A stretch of DNA of 54,227 nt from Pseudomonadales bacterium (lineage in GTDB: Bacteria > Pseudomonadota > Gammaproteobacteria > Pseudomonadales > Azotimanducaceae), in the NCBI GenBank assembly GCA_016779565.1, contig JADHNJ010000014.1:1-54227 (forward strand), read 5' to 3'. A program made the translations under genes and the position numbers. Shown in pieces: positions 43,743 to 53,566 of this stretch. The first letter of the stretch is position 1. Each line of letters opens with the position of its first letter. Under the pieces are notes generated by a model. That model did not search any database and had not been told where the DNA came from. It saw nothing but the letters and a program-made list of their open reading frames with translations.

Positions 43743-44378
43743 TTATTCAGACCACGCATCAAAGCGCATGATTTCGGAGACGGGCCGGCGAGTTACCGGT
43801 CCAAACTTACCCAATGGATATCCCACTGGGATTAAACATAGCGCTGCGAAGGTTTCGGGCAAATTTAGTGCCGCTCGTACCGCTGTCTGGTCCCGCAAAG
43901 CCAGCGTGGTTGGCGCTGCCCCCAACCCTAAAGCCCTCGCCATGAGCAGGAGATTCTGGACGCCAGGCCATACTGAGCCCGCCTTTCGGTAAACCTCTAG
44001 GCCCTCTGTAACCGCTTCATAATCGTAGCAAGCCACAATCAGGGCAGGTACTTCCTGCAGATGCTCCATCTGCCAAACTACGGCATCAAGCATTCGTTTA
44101 AGCTTAGGTGTCTGAGGCGCTGCAACATCAGCCCGTATATGGGGTTCGCCATGTTTGCGATTTAAATCCGCCAATTTTTGCTTTTGTGCCGGATCTCGGA
44201 CGACAATCCAACGGGTTAGCTGGGCGTTGGAACCGCTCGGCGCCTGATTGGCGGCGTCTATGAGTTTCAGCAGCATGGCCTCGGGCACGGGTTTGGTGTC
44301 CAGTCGCCGCATAGCACGACAGGTATACATCGCGTCTTCTAGATCTAATACGCTTTCGTTGCTCACAGATTCCGCCAT
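43743..44378 (-). CDS. Nitroreductase-family FMN oxidoreductase (short type)
   Basis: A 211-residue nitroreductase-fold protein. The FMN-binding start CRAMRRLDTKPVPEAMLLKL is followed by AANQAPSGSNAQLTRWIVV, then GVQNLLLMARALGLGAAPTTLAL and LIPVGYPLGKFGPVTRRP. It probably reduces nitro, quinone or enone compounds. I chose the ATG with GAGAAG at a normal distance; a TTG two codons earlier is possible. The related enzyme at 30545 is longer and has a different insertion, so they are not recent copies. Confidence 0.85.
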   Translation of the reverse strand: MAESVSNESVLDLEDAMYTCRAMRRLDTKPVPEAMLLKLIDAANQAPSGSNAQLTRWIVVRDPAQKQKLADLNRKHGEPHIRADVAAPQTPKLKRMLDAVVWQMEHLQEVPALIVACYDYEAVTEGLEVYRKAGSVWPGVQNLLLMARALGLGAAPTTLALRDQTAVRAALNLPETFAALCLIPVGYPLGKFGPVTRRPVSEIMRFDAWSE

Positions 44379-44588
44379 AATCAAAACTTCTCACTGTTTT
44401 GGGTCAATAGAAGCGCCTGACCATTCAGACGCTCAACACTTAGCTAAGCCTTAGTCTTGGTGCCGGTTTAATGTCGTAGCGTCTGTATCTTGGTTGTGCC
44501 GTACGCGGTTTAATGACCACGCCCTGGTTTTTTTTAACGCTGCAGCAACTTATCACAAACAAAAATTGGCTCAGCTAGGTCTTTACTG

Positions 44589-44620
44589 CTCTACGACTTC
44601 GCTACTCTACGACTTCGCTA
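44589..44620. repeat. 16-bp tandem duplication
   Basis: CTCTACGACTTCGCTA occurs twice head to tail with no mismatch, 32 bases after the end of the cupin-like gene on its 3' side. It is outside genes. Confidence 0.9.
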
Positions 44621-44651
44621 CTCGTTCTCTCTAGAACAAGGGGCTATCGCG

Positions 44652-45200
44652 TTACACCTTGAAGGCGTTGACCCCTGAGGTAAAATCGTACTTGAAGGTC
44701 GGGTCTCCGGTTATCGTGCCATCCCGATGCACAATATGCGTCGCTGGGCTGGCCCATCCAATAAAATCGCTGACTGTCAGGTCGCCAATTCGTTCTGAAT
44801 TAGGATCTGGCTCTGCATGGTTTTGCAGCAATATCTCGGTATCACCTTCAAAGATACCGACGGTTTGAAAACCTTCAGGGCAATCACTAAATGGCGTATG
44901 AAACGATCCAGCCGCCTCGTAGGAAAACATACCAGTGGTAATTCGGCTCTCTTCGGGCTTTTCTGATTCTCGATAGCCGTACCAGCCTTTGACGGTCCAA
45001 GCCATAGCACGGCAAATATGGAAGTGCGATGGAAAATCTGGCGCACCTGGGTCCATTTTATAGCCAAACGCGACCGTGTTCGTTGGTTCGTGCACAGTAA
45101 GGACCTTAAAGTATGAACCGGGTCCAACTTCTACCCAAGACAGATCATTCATCTGCACATCCGCTGTAATTTTTTCAAGTGCCGCTAGGTTTAACCCCAT
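44652..45200 (-). CDS. Cupin-like protein of unknown function
   Basis: A 182-residue beta-rich protein. The segment HFHICRAMAWTVKGWYGYRE resembles the first cupin motif (histidines, then a glycine), and GMFSYEAAGSFHTPFS the second. It resembles acetylacetone-cleaving-type and DUF4437-type cupins. GGGAG lies about 9 nt before the chosen ATG, making the start six codons upstream unlikely. It is downstream of the acyl-CoA synthetase on the same strand, with about 160 bases between. Confidence 0.7.
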   Translation of the reverse strand: MGLNLAALEKITADVQMNDLSWVEVGPGSYFKVLTVHEPTNTVAFGYKMDPGAPDFPSHFHICRAMAWTVKGWYGYRESEKPEESRITTGMFSYEAAGSFHTPFSDCPEGFQTVGIFEGDTEILLQNHAEPDPNSERIGDLTVSDFIGWASPATHIVHRDGTITGDPTFKYDFTSGVNAFKV

Positions 45201-45357
45201 GTCTTTTTCTCCCAACAATGACCAAATTCAGCCTGACTCTAACGAATAGCGTCAAACCACCCATCTTTTTTAACGCGTATTACTTCAAATTGCACCCTCA
45301 AAGCGATCGGTATCTGAAAGAGACCCAAGCAACCTTATAAAGGCGCGACATGCGCGA

Positions 45358-46923
45358 TCAATTTCCCGCCACTCGGCGTGCCCGACCTTCCCAGTGTGGC
45401 TCCCGCAATACCTTGCGCTGAATCTTGCCCACAGGGCTCTTAGGCAATGGCGCCTCCTGAAAGAAAATTCTTGAGGGTTTTTTGTAAGATCCTAGGTTCT
45501 CAGCACACAAAGCGATTAGGTCAGATTCAGATACCTCCGCACCTGGGGCTCGCACACAGCTAGCCGCTGGCGTCTCACCCCAACGATCGTCTGGAATGGC
45601 GTATACCGCCGCCTCGATAATCCCGGGGTGATTTAACAATGCATTCTCAAGTTCAGCCGGCCAAATGTTGTAGCCGCCTGAAATAATCATGTCGTCTTTG
45701 CGATCTAAAACATACAAATACCCGTTGGCATCTAATCGTCCGATGTCACCGGTCAGAACAAAATTATCCGCTGTCATGCGGGACTTTGTTGCAGCCGCAT
45801 CATTCCAGAACCCTGACATTTGACCATCGCACAATATGGCGATCTCCCCCGTATCGCCTATGTCAAGCTCAACCTCAGGAGACTCTGGATCGCGTATTTC
45901 AAGCCTTGCAAATGGCAGCGTTCTTCCGGCGGAGCGCAAAGGATTGGAGCCCGGCACTTCAGAAAACCATTCCGAGGGTCCCATCATGCAAACAGGCACG
46001 GCCTCAGTCTGCCCATAACCTTGATACAAAACTTCACCAAATATCTCACGCGCCAGTAAAGCCGTATCGTCTGCAATAGGAGCGCCACCGATTTGCATTA
46101 CCTTAAGATGATCAAACGATAACTCTCGGGCTAGTGGGTGCCGCGCCAACATGCTGAGCATAGCCGGGACTAAAAATAAATAACCCACCTGCTCTTCCGA
46201 TAAGGTTCGCAGGGCGGACTCCGCATCGAAGTGATCTACCAACAAGTTTGTCCCGCCCGCAAGCCAAGTAGGTGTATATAAATATCCACTACCATGCGAG
46301 ATTGGACCCAAATGCAGGCACACATCTCCTGCCTCCATCGGCGGAAAATGATAAAACCAATCTCGACCCGCAGCGAGCCAGCTTTGATGGCTATAGGCAA
46401 CCCCTTTTGATTTACCCGTCGTGCCACCGGTATGTCTAATTACAAACCAATCCTCAGGACTGACGTCAACATGCGGGTCCACATCAGCGCTCGCTAAAAG
46501 CTGCGACTCGTAACCCGAATCCCTAACCAAGACTTCGATCAAATCTGGCAGCTGATTCCGAATCTTTAGGATTTCGTCTTGATATTGCTCGGCAACGATT
46601 ACCACTCGACAGCCCGTATGCGCAAGCATATGCACGTGACTCTCCGGCGCGTTGCGTGCATAAAGTGGCACCCTTACTAGTCCCGCTATCGCGCACCCTA
46701 AAAAGCAATCCTGAGCTTCTAAACTGTTGTCCTCTAGCACACCAATCCGGTCTCCAGGGTTTAAGTCCATCGACAACAACCAATTTGCCATCCTTACACC
46801 GCGAACCCAGGCCTCAGAAAAGGTAAGCCTTTGATCACCAAAAACCACCGCCGTGCGATGGGCATTGTATCGTGCTGATTGCCGCATCAGACTCGCCACT
46901 GTCAACCCACTACTTTTCGTCAT
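45358..46923 (-). CDS. Acyl-CoA synthetase / AMP-dependent ligase (ANL superfamily)
   Basis: A 521-residue adenylate-forming enzyme that activates a carboxylic acid with ATP and transfers it to CoA. The AMP-binding loop is HTGGTTGKSKGV, the A5 motif is YGQTEAVPV, and the C-terminal part has LTGDIGRLDANGYLYVLDRKDDMIISGGYNIWP and KSPVGKIQRKVL with the catalytic lysine. No acid can be named from sequence. AAAGG lies about 9 nt before the chosen ATG; a start 20 codons upstream is unlikely. It is 100 bases downstream of the glutathione transferase on the same strand. Confidence 0.9.
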   Translation of the reverse strand: MTKSSGLTVASLMRQSARYNAHRTAVVFGDQRLTFSEAWVRGVRMANWLLSMDLNPGDRIGVLEDNSLEAQDCFLGCAIAGLVRVPLYARNAPESHVHMLAHTGCRVVIVAEQYQDEILKIRNQLPDLIEVLVRDSGYESQLLASADVDPHVDVSPEDWFVIRHTGGTTGKSKGVAYSHQSWLAAGRDWFYHFPPMEAGDVCLHLGPISHGSGYLYTPTWLAGGTNLLVDHFDAESALRTLSEEQVGYLFLVPAMLSMLARHPLARELSFDHLKVMQIGGAPIADDTALLAREIFGEVLYQGYGQTEAVPVCMMGPSEWFSEVPGSNPLRSAGRTLPFARLEIRDPESPEVELDIGDTGEIAILCDGQMSGFWNDAAATKSRMTADNFVLTGDIGRLDANGYLYVLDRKDDMIISGGYNIWPAELENALLNHPGIIEAAVYAIPDDRWGETPAASCVRAPGAEVSESDLIALCAENLGSYKKPSRIFFQEAPLPKSPVGKIQRKVLREPHWEGRARRVAGN

Positions 46924-47023
46924 GCTTGTAACCTTTGTTATCGTTCCCCGAAAGCCAATGAGACACGCACTGCCACTTCTCAACCGATATCATGCACCCA
47001 ATAATCTTGGAGGAGGTAATGGT

Positions 47024-47770
47024 TTAAAAACTTTGTAAACGCGCCTTAAGCGCTTTCAAAGCAGCGATATTGGCTGCTCGAATGCGGTCCATAGTCGGTG
47101 CCTCAAGACTAATATCGCCCATCTCCCGCAGCACCACATGCACTTCATCATGCCCATCCACGCCATGCATTAACTCAAGCCAGCGCTTTACCTTCGGGAA
47201 GCCTGAAAAATCCATCAGATTTGTAAACTCTGGTTGTAACTGACCGATTTCGACATAGGCAGCCAGATCAGCAAGGGTCACGAAATCACCACATAGGTAG
47301 TCTTGCTCGGCCAGAAAATATTGTTCTAGAACCGAAAGCGCATTACCCAAATTATGATGCGCTGCGGTTTGAACTGCTTCAGGAATATTAAGATCTTTGC
47401 GAACTTTGGGCGCAACCAATCCCGTAGAGGCATCTCTCAATGACTTATGGTGATAATGCAAATAGGCATTAATGCGACCCCTTACTCGATGGTCTTTTGG
47501 AAATACATCATGCCAACCGTGTACGTCGGCTAGATAGGTCATGATTGCGTGGGCCTCGCCTAAGGTAAAACCCGTATCAGGTTCTTCGATACAGGGAATG
47601 GTGCCCGTTGGGTTCTTTCTCAAATAATCTGGATGCCGACTTCCATTATCGCCTTTGGAACCCGGATTAGTGAGTATCAGCTCAAAGTTTTGCCTTTTGA
47701 GCAATAGTAGCCACATCACGGCTCTGACTGGTTGTGAAAAAGGGACACCATATAAAATCAGAGATGACAT
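47024..47770 (-). CDS. Glutathione S-transferase
   Basis: A 248-residue two-domain transferase. The thioredoxin-fold half starts LILYGVPFSQPVRAVMWLL, where the serine after PF is well placed for glutathione activation in theta-like enzymes, followed by PTGTIPCIEE and GEAHAIMTYLAD (the cis-proline and E-S-type contact, here E-A). The helical half includes LCGDFVTLADLAAYVEI. It probably conjugates electrophiles or acts as an isomerase. Confidence 0.9.
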   Translation of the reverse strand: MSSLILYGVPFSQPVRAVMWLLLLKRQNFELILTNPGSKGDNGSRHPDYLRKNPTGTIPCIEEPDTGFTLGEAHAIMTYLADVHGWHDVFPKDHRVRGRINAYLHYHHKSLRDASTGLVAPKVRKDLNIPEAVQTAAHHNLGNALSVLEQYFLAEQDYLCGDFVTLADLAAYVEIGQLQPEFTNLMDFSGFPKVKRWLELMHGVDGHDEVHVVLREMGDISLEAPTMDRIRAANIAALKALKARLQSF

Positions 47771-48000
47771 TCGAGCTCCTAGTTAAGTTATTCCCAATAA
47801 CCGATTAAACCAAGCTGAGTGAGTCAGTACAAACCGTCATTCGCCATCTGGGACTGACACCTCAATTTGACTGTTTAATCTACTGAGATGTTCTAAGCTC
47901 GACCACACTCTGGGATCGAAACGACTCGAGCGAGAACATTTATTGCTGCAAACAACCTAGACCTGAGACAATCTCTCGACCCATTGATCACGGTAACACC

Positions 48001-48372
48001 ATGGCGATTTGTGAGTGCGGGCTACCTAAACCCTTATCCGCTTGCTGTCTCCCAATCATACAAGGGATACAGTCACCCGCTACCTGCGAGGCTTTGATGC
48101 GTGCTCGCTACACTGCCTATGCCCTTGGCGACGAATCCTTTTTATTGCGCAGTTGGCATCCCATCACTCGGCCGCTGAGCCTACCGCTTGATACCCAAGC
48201 TAAGTGGCTCGGCCTAACAGTCTTGAGCAGTCAAGGCGGCAGCTCGGACTCCGAGGGGACGGTTGAATTTATTGCTAGATATAAAGTCGGTGGGCGCGCT
48301 CATCGTTTGCAAGAGCGCAGTCGGTTTCTCCGACAAGACAACGAGTGGTATTACTTAGCGCCAGTCTCTTAA
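48001..48372 (+). CDS. YchJ-family (UPF0225) protein
   Basis: A 123-residue protein with the SEC-C-type zinc start ICECGLPKPLSACC and the following NTF2-like part: ALMRARYTAYALGDESFLLRSWHP, then W-L-G-L-x-V and TVEFIARYKVGGRAHRLQERSRF. This is the complete YchJ pattern at somewhat reduced size. The function of the family is unknown. It is followed by a GFA-type gene about 150 bases downstream. Confidence 0.88.
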   Translation: MAICECGLPKPLSACCLPIIQGIQSPATCEALMRARYTAYALGDESFLLRSWHPITRPLSLPLDTQAKWLGLTVLSSQGGSSDSEGTVEFIARYKVGGRAHRLQERSRFLRQDNEWYYLAPVS

Positions 48373-48519
48373 GTTGGCCGTGAGGCAATGTGCTCATGAG
48401 CCCGAACCCTTTGTAGGGTTTGGCCGCAGTTATAAATTGTCAGTCTAATACCGCCGCGTCTTGATGACCGTGCCATGAACTGGCATTCTGCCGAACTCGT
48501 GACATCGAGGCGCATCACT

Positions 48520-48900
48520 ATGACCCGTTCATCTCGCACTTGGCACGCCGGTGGATGCCACTGCGGCGCAGTTAGATTTCGAGTGCAATTCGACAAACCG
48601 ATAGCCATCGCCTGTAACTGCTCAATATGCGCAAAAAAAGGCATGGTCAATCTTATTGTGCCGTTCGAAGATTTCGAACTTTTACAGGGCGATGCGGATT
48701 TGGGGGTTTATCGGTTTAACACCGAAACAGCGGTTCATAGGTTTTGCAAGATTTGCGGTATCCATCCTTTCTCTCGACCCCGCTCACATCCCGACGCTTA
48801 TGATGTTAATGCTCGCTGTTTAGACGAGGGTGCAGATCATTTTGAGATCACCATCTTTGATGGTCAAAACTGGGAAGCGTCCGTTGACGCCATCCGCTAA
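48520..48900 (+). CDS. GFA-family zinc protein (glutathione-dependent formaldehyde-activating enzyme-like)
   Basis: A 126-residue protein with the GFA zinc pattern: GGCHCGAVRF, then CNCSICAKKG, then RFCKICGIHPFS. It fits the family in length and order. The name comes from Gfa, which was reported to aid the addition of formaldehyde to glutathione; most relatives are uncharacterised. I chose the ATG with GAGGCG about 8 nt upstream. A frame 15 codons longer is unlikely. Confidence 0.88.
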   Translation: MTRSSRTWHAGGCHCGAVRFRVQFDKPIAIACNCSICAKKGMVNLIVPFEDFELLQGDADLGVYRFNTETAVHRFCKICGIHPFSRPRSHPDAYDVNARCLDEGADHFEITIFDGQNWEASVDAIR

Positions 48901-49113
48901 CCGTCGGCAGGTCATCGAATTTTGCAAAGTCCAAAGGCCGGCCTCATGTCTACCACAAGGCCTAGCGCGGTTCGCCGGTTAAGGCACTCGCGGACTTTTT
49001 CTGGCTCTAAACCAATGCGCCCATTTCTTCGTCACTCAATCAGAGAGCAATATTAGCGCCTAGAGGTAGCAAGGCCGGGTTTTAGTCTAAGGGCCGGCAA
49101 CTCACTCACTCGG

Positions 49114-50049
49114 CTAATTGTCCAGCGCTTCGTCATGGCCCAAACAAGCCAACTCTTTGGCCAAGGCAATCCGACCTTGCTCGGCTAATGGATCTTCTGG
49201 GTAATAGGCCAATTCCGAGGTTATCTCCCCTGCCACCCGAGTACCAATCAAAACCCGAGGCTGCTGATAATCGTAAGCGCAGGCACGGTGCAGCAACGCC
49301 CTGTTGTCCCAAAGCAACGTATCCCCGACTTGCCACTGATGCTGGTAGACTCTGGTAGGCTCGGAGACGGCAAAGTTCAAAAGTTCTTGCAATAAACGGC
49401 GACTTTCATCACGAGACAACCCCGGAATACCAAAGGCATGTCGTCCAATAAAGAGGCTAGGGATGCCCGTCTCCGGGTGCATTTTGACAAGGGGTCGTAA
49501 ATAGGCTTCACCATGATAAAGCGTGCCCGTGCGACGCTCAGGAAAGTGACCCAAATCGTTCGCTTGTGAGTATTCAGTCGAGTGGTACGCGCTCAACGTA
49601 GCAATCTGCCGTTTTTTGTCTTCTGGAAGCGCGGCATATGCGGCGCGCATATCTGCAAATTCGGTTTGCCCGCCCTCAGTTGGTACTTTTATAGCGGTAA
49701 GCAGCGCACATTTACTACTCACCGGCCAGTATGTCGAATCCGTATGCCAAGCTTCATTTCCAATGTTCGTCTTCATTCTGTGACTGTCTAACGGCAGCAT
49801 CTCACTAAACCCGCCATCAGTTGCCTTCTCTTGATTTGCTAGGGCTAAACCGCCAAATTCCAATGTTCCCCATCGGCGCCCAAACTTAATCTGATCGTCC
49901 TCGCTGAGCGCCTGACCTGGAAAAACTAATAAACCGTACCGCAGAAACGCGACGTGCAATTCTGCAAAACAGTCGTCATCGATCGCCAACAAATCTAAGT
50001 CAGTAACGCACGCACCGAAGGCTGCATCTGGAATGGGTTGTACAAACAT
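49114..50049 (-). CDS. TauD/TfdA-family 2-oxoglutarate dioxygenase
   Basis: A 311-residue Fe(II)-dependent oxygenase. The iron ligands are in EAWHTDSTYWP (H and D) and ALLHRACAYD (distal H), with R in QPRVLIGTRVAG for 2-oxoglutarate. FLRYGLLVFPGQALSEDDQIKFGRRWG is the usual start. Relatives release sulfite from taurine or split aryloxyalkanoates; the substrate is not readable. AGGGG precedes the chosen ATG at 8 nt. It diverges from the thioesterase gene over 114 bases. Confidence 0.88.
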   Translation of the reverse strand: MFVQPIPDAAFGACVTDLDLLAIDDDCFAELHVAFLRYGLLVFPGQALSEDDQIKFGRRWGTLEFGGLALANQEKATDGGFSEMLPLDSHRMKTNIGNEAWHTDSTYWPVSSKCALLTAIKVPTEGGQTEFADMRAAYAALPEDKKRQIATLSAYHSTEYSQANDLGHFPERRTGTLYHGEAYLRPLVKMHPETGIPSLFIGRHAFGIPGLSRDESRRLLQELLNFAVSEPTRVYQHQWQVGDTLLWDNRALLHRACAYDYQQPRVLIGTRVAGEITSELAYYPEDPLAEQGRIALAKELACLGHDEALDN

Positions 50050-50163
50050 GTGAATCCCCTTGATTTGGAAATTACCCAATATTTTCTTTTGATGCCAGTG
50101 ACAAGTTTGAGCCGAAAGCCACTCGTTTTTGGTAGTCTATAATCCCCCAGCAAGGATCTCACT

Positions 50164-50571
50164 ATGTCAAACGTATTCACGAAGCTCGCTGATTTCACCC
50201 TAAGTCCAAGCACCACCTTCTTTTCGCTAACGTTAACGAGCAAAACGGCCGAAACTGTGAATTTTGATCTGCATTTTCCTGAGGCGTCAGCAAACCCAAT
50301 GGGTTTGGTTCAAGGGGGCATGATCACCGCTGCATTGGACGATGCAACATCCGTCGCGATGATTGACGGCTACCATGATGAGAAAGCCCCACTATCGACT
50401 GGACTGCATACACTTTTCCACCGCCCGCTGCCCTTAGGACCAGCACATATCGTCGTTAATATTATTAAACTCGGTCGACGCAGCGCTACCAGTGAAGGCA
50501 GGCTCTTCAACACGAACCGACAGCTTGTGGCAACCCTTTTACACTCAGCTCAGCCTGTCGATAAATCGTAA
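50164..50571 (+). CDS. Hotdog-fold acyl-CoA thioesterase (PaaI type)
   Basis: A 135-residue thioesterase with the central NPMGLVQGGMITAALDDATSVA segment, in which the GG and D are typical of the PaaI/acyl-CoA group. It cleaves a CoA ester in the cytoplasm. It is 18 bases from an alpha/beta hydrolase and surely shares its transcript. It is the only stand-alone thioesterase in the window, making it a possible but unproven candidate for the betainyl-CoA step missing at 16224. Confidence 0.82.
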   Translation: MSNVFTKLADFTLSPSTTFFSLTLTSKTAETVNFDLHFPEASANPMGLVQGGMITAALDDATSVAMIDGYHDEKAPLSTGLHTLFHRPLPLGPAHIVVNIIKLGRRSATSEGRLFNTNRQLVATLLHSAQPVDKS

Positions 50572-50589
50572 TACGTTTGTCAGAAAAAA

Positions 50590-51531
50590 ATGATAACGAT
50601 CTCTGAATATTTAATAGCCGGGAGCCAAGCTGGTGCCAATTTTTACCTGCGGCGAAAGCTTGACCAGACGCTAGGCACCGAGATTCGCGGCGTTGTGCTC
50701 TTTGTACACGGCGCTACCTATGGTTCCACCCACACCTTTGACTATGCCATCGCTGGTTATTCTTGGATGGACCATCTGGCCCAGGAGGGTTATGACACGT
50801 GGTGCCTGGACCTAACGGGCTATGGATTAGCCGACCGGCCGAGCGCAATGGCGCAGCCTGCCGATGCTAATCCACCATTGATGACCACAGAGGACGCCAT
50901 TAAAGAAGTATCCATCGCCGTTGATCACATTCTTGCCAGCACCCAAACCCGGCACCTATCGCTTATTGGTTATAGCTGGGGCACGGTGATCTGCGGCGCT
51001 TTTGCTGGCCAAGCACCTGAAAAGATCAATCGATTAATACTCTTAGGTGCCCTCTGGGTGATGCATCAACCGGAAACAAGTCTGCAACCTGTGCCGGCCT
51101 ATCGTACGGTTTCGGCCGATAGTGCGCTGACTCGATGGTCCATCGGCTTGAGGCCAGGGGTCTTTGAAAACCTAATTGATTCAAAAGTTGCCCAGATCTG
51201 GTGTCAACAGGCAGTCGAGGTGGATCCCGATTACCATCGAGATACGCACGACTATTTACGAGCACCGACCGGCGTCGCCGCAGACTTTTTGCACTGTGCG
51301 ATCACCGGCGAGCCATGGTATCTACCGGAACAAATACAAGCCTCCACACTCATTATTGTTGGCGCTTTAGATTACGAGACGACACCCGGTCAGGCCGCCG
51401 TCGTTTTTGCGCGTCTAGACCCCATGCTCACCAAACAAATGACCGTGATCGCTGATGCAACCCATTCAATTTTGCTTGAAAAACGCAGAACACAACTGTT
51501 CAAAACCTGCAGCGACTTCCTCACTGCCTAA
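50590..51531 (+). CDS. Alpha/beta hydrolase
   Basis: A 313-residue cytoplasmic alpha/beta hydrolase. It has the oxyanion region FVHGATYGS, nucleophile elbow GYSWGTV, acid in VGALDYETT and histidine in DATHSILLE. The substrate is not readable; esters, epoxides and C-C hydrolase substrates are all possible in the family. It is the second gene of a two-gene unit with the thioesterase. Confidence 0.87.
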   Translation: MITISEYLIAGSQAGANFYLRRKLDQTLGTEIRGVVLFVHGATYGSTHTFDYAIAGYSWMDHLAQEGYDTWCLDLTGYGLADRPSAMAQPADANPPLMTTEDAIKEVSIAVDHILASTQTRHLSLIGYSWGTVICGAFAGQAPEKINRLILLGALWVMHQPETSLQPVPAYRTVSADSALTRWSIGLRPGVFENLIDSKVAQIWCQQAVEVDPDYHRDTHDYLRAPTGVAADFLHCAITGEPWYLPEQIQASTLIIVGALDYETTPGQAAVVFARLDPMLTKQMTVIADATHSILLEKRRTQLFKTCSDFLTA

Positions 51532-51558
51532 CGGTTGCTAGGTCTCTAGGAAAGAGTC

Positions 51559-52404
51559 CTAACTGTAGTCGTAGAAACCCTTACCTGATTTTCTGCCTAA
51601 CCATCCCGCTCTAACATACTTTCTCAGGAGCGGATGCGTGCGATACTTTGAATCACCGAATTCTTCGTGGAATACATCCATCACAGCCAAACAGACATCG
51701 AGTCCGATCATGTCGGCCAGCGTGAGTGGTCCCATGGGATGGTTCGCTCCAAGCTTCATCGCTGCATCAATATCTTGGGGCGACGCGAGACCCTCGGCTA
51801 AAATCCCCACCGCTTCGTTAATCATCGGTACCAAAATACGATTCACCACGAACCCAGGTGCCTCTGCGACTTCTATCGGTTGCTTGTCGATCACCAATGC
51901 CACAGCTTGAACTGCATCTACGGTTGCCTGCGAGGTCGCGATTCCCCGGATGAGTTCAACCAGTTTCATGATTGAAGCGGGGTTAAAGAAGTGCATCCCC
52001 ATGACCCGGTCTGGGCGGTTGGTCGCACTGGCAATCTCTGTTATCGATAACGAGGACGTGTTTGAAACAAAAATGGTCTCAGGCTTACAGGTTTTATCCA
52101 GCGCTTCAAAGACGGTTTTCTTGATGTCCATTTGCTCGACGATGGCCTCGACAACGAGGTCACAATCAGCCACAGCAGCAAGTTCCGTAGCCAGCTCCAC
52201 CCGACCTAAGATCGCCTGATACTCAATTTCGCTCAAGCTCCCTTTGGCCACCTGTCGATCAAGGTTTTTTTGAATCGTACCCAGACCAGCAGCCACTAGT
52301 TCGTCCGACATATCTCGCAGCACGACCGTGAGACCTGCACTAGCGAATGCCTGGGCAATGCCCGCGCCCATGGTTCCTGCACCCAAAACACCTACTTTTT
52401 GCAT
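51559..52404 (-). CDS. hbd: 3-hydroxybutyryl-CoA dehydrogenase
   Basis: A 281-residue 3-hydroxyacyl-CoA dehydrogenase. It has the NAD motif [21 protein letters not shown], and the catalytic histidine in [17 protein letters not shown], with PGFVVNRIL and [18 protein letters not shown] after it. It oxidises (S)-3-hydroxybutyryl-CoA to acetoacetyl-CoA, or the reverse. Its HFFNP contrasts with HPFNP in the carnitine dehydrogenase at 16224. AAGGA precedes the chosen ATG. It converges with the alpha/beta hydrolase. Confidence 0.92.
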   Translation of the reverse strand: MQKVGVLGAGTMGAGIAQAFASAGLTVVLRDMSDELVAAGLGTIQKNLDRQVAKGSLSEIEYQAILGRVELATELAAVADCDLVVEAIVEQMDIKKTVFEALDKTCKPETIFVSNTSSLSITEIASATNRPDRVMGMHFFNPASIMKLVELIRGIATSQATVDAVQAVALVIDKQPIEVAEAPGFVVNRILVPMINEAVGILAEGLASPQDIDAAMKLGANHPMGPLTLADMIGLDVCLAVMDVFHEEFGDSKYRTHPLLRKYVRAGWLGRKSGKGFYDYS

Positions 52405-52634
52405 GACGACTTCCTTAGTTAGCTCGGCGCGAACCTTATCAAGATTGCCAAAAAGGCGCAATTTCAAGTCTACGTCCGGTGTACCCGTCTTGAATTGACA
52501 AACCTTGCGACCCGGCCCTCAAAGCCCCCATCCTCTAAAGCTAATGTAAACCCTGAAAAAGACCGTTATCCTTGTGAATTCAGAACGTGAGTCACTGGTT
52601 TTTGTTTTACCCTGCAATTGGCTAAAGTGATTTT

Positions 52635-53459
52635 ATGGACATCGATTTAGATACCGGCAAACTCATTGTCTTTATTGGCGGGCTAACTGTTTTTCTCATG
52701 ATCGAAGCGCTCAGCGCCGCTCGCGAGTCAAGCGTTTCCAAGGTCGGTCGGCTGGTGCGTCATGGTTTTATGGCGTTGGTCAATACGAGCCTCGTACGTC
52801 TGCTAACCTTTGTGCCAATGCTTGCATGGCTCGTCTACGTTGAACAGCAAGGATGGGGAATCGCCAGATGGCTTGGCCTTTCCGGACCACTGGAGTTCTT
52901 TTTGTCGGTGCTCATTCTTGATGGCTTCGACTATCTTTGGCACCGTGCCAACCACCGAGTCACCTTCCTGTGGCGGTTTCATAAGGCCCATCACAGCGAC
53001 ACCGAAATAGATGTCTCAACAGCCCTTCGATTTCATCCGGGGGAACTCATCTTGTCGATGTTCGCAAAAGCCATATGGGTCCTAATTTGGGGACCATCTG
53101 CTTTTGCCTGGTTTTTGTTTGAGGCGCTGGTAAGTTTTTGCGCCCAAGCCCATCACAGCAACTGCGATCTGCCAGACACGATTGAGCGCTGGATGAGCGC
53201 AGTGATTGTAACGCCTCGCTTCCACGCCACTCATCACGCGGTTCGAAGAGACTTAGGAGATGCCAATTTTTCAACAATATTCAGTTTTTGGGATCCGATG
53301 TTTCGGACTCTGGCTCCTCGGCTTAGCAAGGCCTCTATGACGACGGTAGCAATAGGCTTACCCGATGCCCGAGGGCGAGCGCAGTCTTTGAGCCAGTGGT
53401 TGGTAGAACCTATGGACAACGCTAACCTTGATCTCAGTCAGCCAGCGAAATTAGGTTGA
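52635..53459 (+). CDS. Sterol desaturase / fatty acid hydroxylase family membrane enzyme
   Basis: A 274-residue di-iron membrane oxygenase. The histidine motifs are HRANH, HKAHHSD and, near the end, HATHH, with further histidines in AHHSN. About four hydrophobic helices surround them. It hydroxylates or desaturates lipid chains or sterol-like substrates. The substrate cannot be named. The ATG lies 14 bases after an in-frame-independent TTGGCTAAAG; no strong ribosome site is seen. Confidence 0.85.
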   Translation: MDIDLDTGKLIVFIGGLTVFLMIEALSAARESSVSKVGRLVRHGFMALVNTSLVRLLTFVPMLAWLVYVEQQGWGIARWLGLSGPLEFFLSVLILDGFDYLWHRANHRVTFLWRFHKAHHSDTEIDVSTALRFHPGELILSMFAKAIWVLIWGPSAFAWFLFEALVSFCAQAHHSNCDLPDTIERWMSAVIVTPRFHATHHAVRRDLGDANFSTIFSFWDPMFRTLAPRLSKASMTTVAIGLPDARGRAQSLSQWLVEPMDNANLDLSQPAKLG

Positions 53460-53566
53460 ACCAAGATAGCCGTTTTTCTTATGCCGTTTTTCTGGAGATA
53501 TCTGTTAGTGTAATACTTTTCTACCCTGAGCCAAGTTTAACCATTTGACCGTTTAAGGAGATTATC

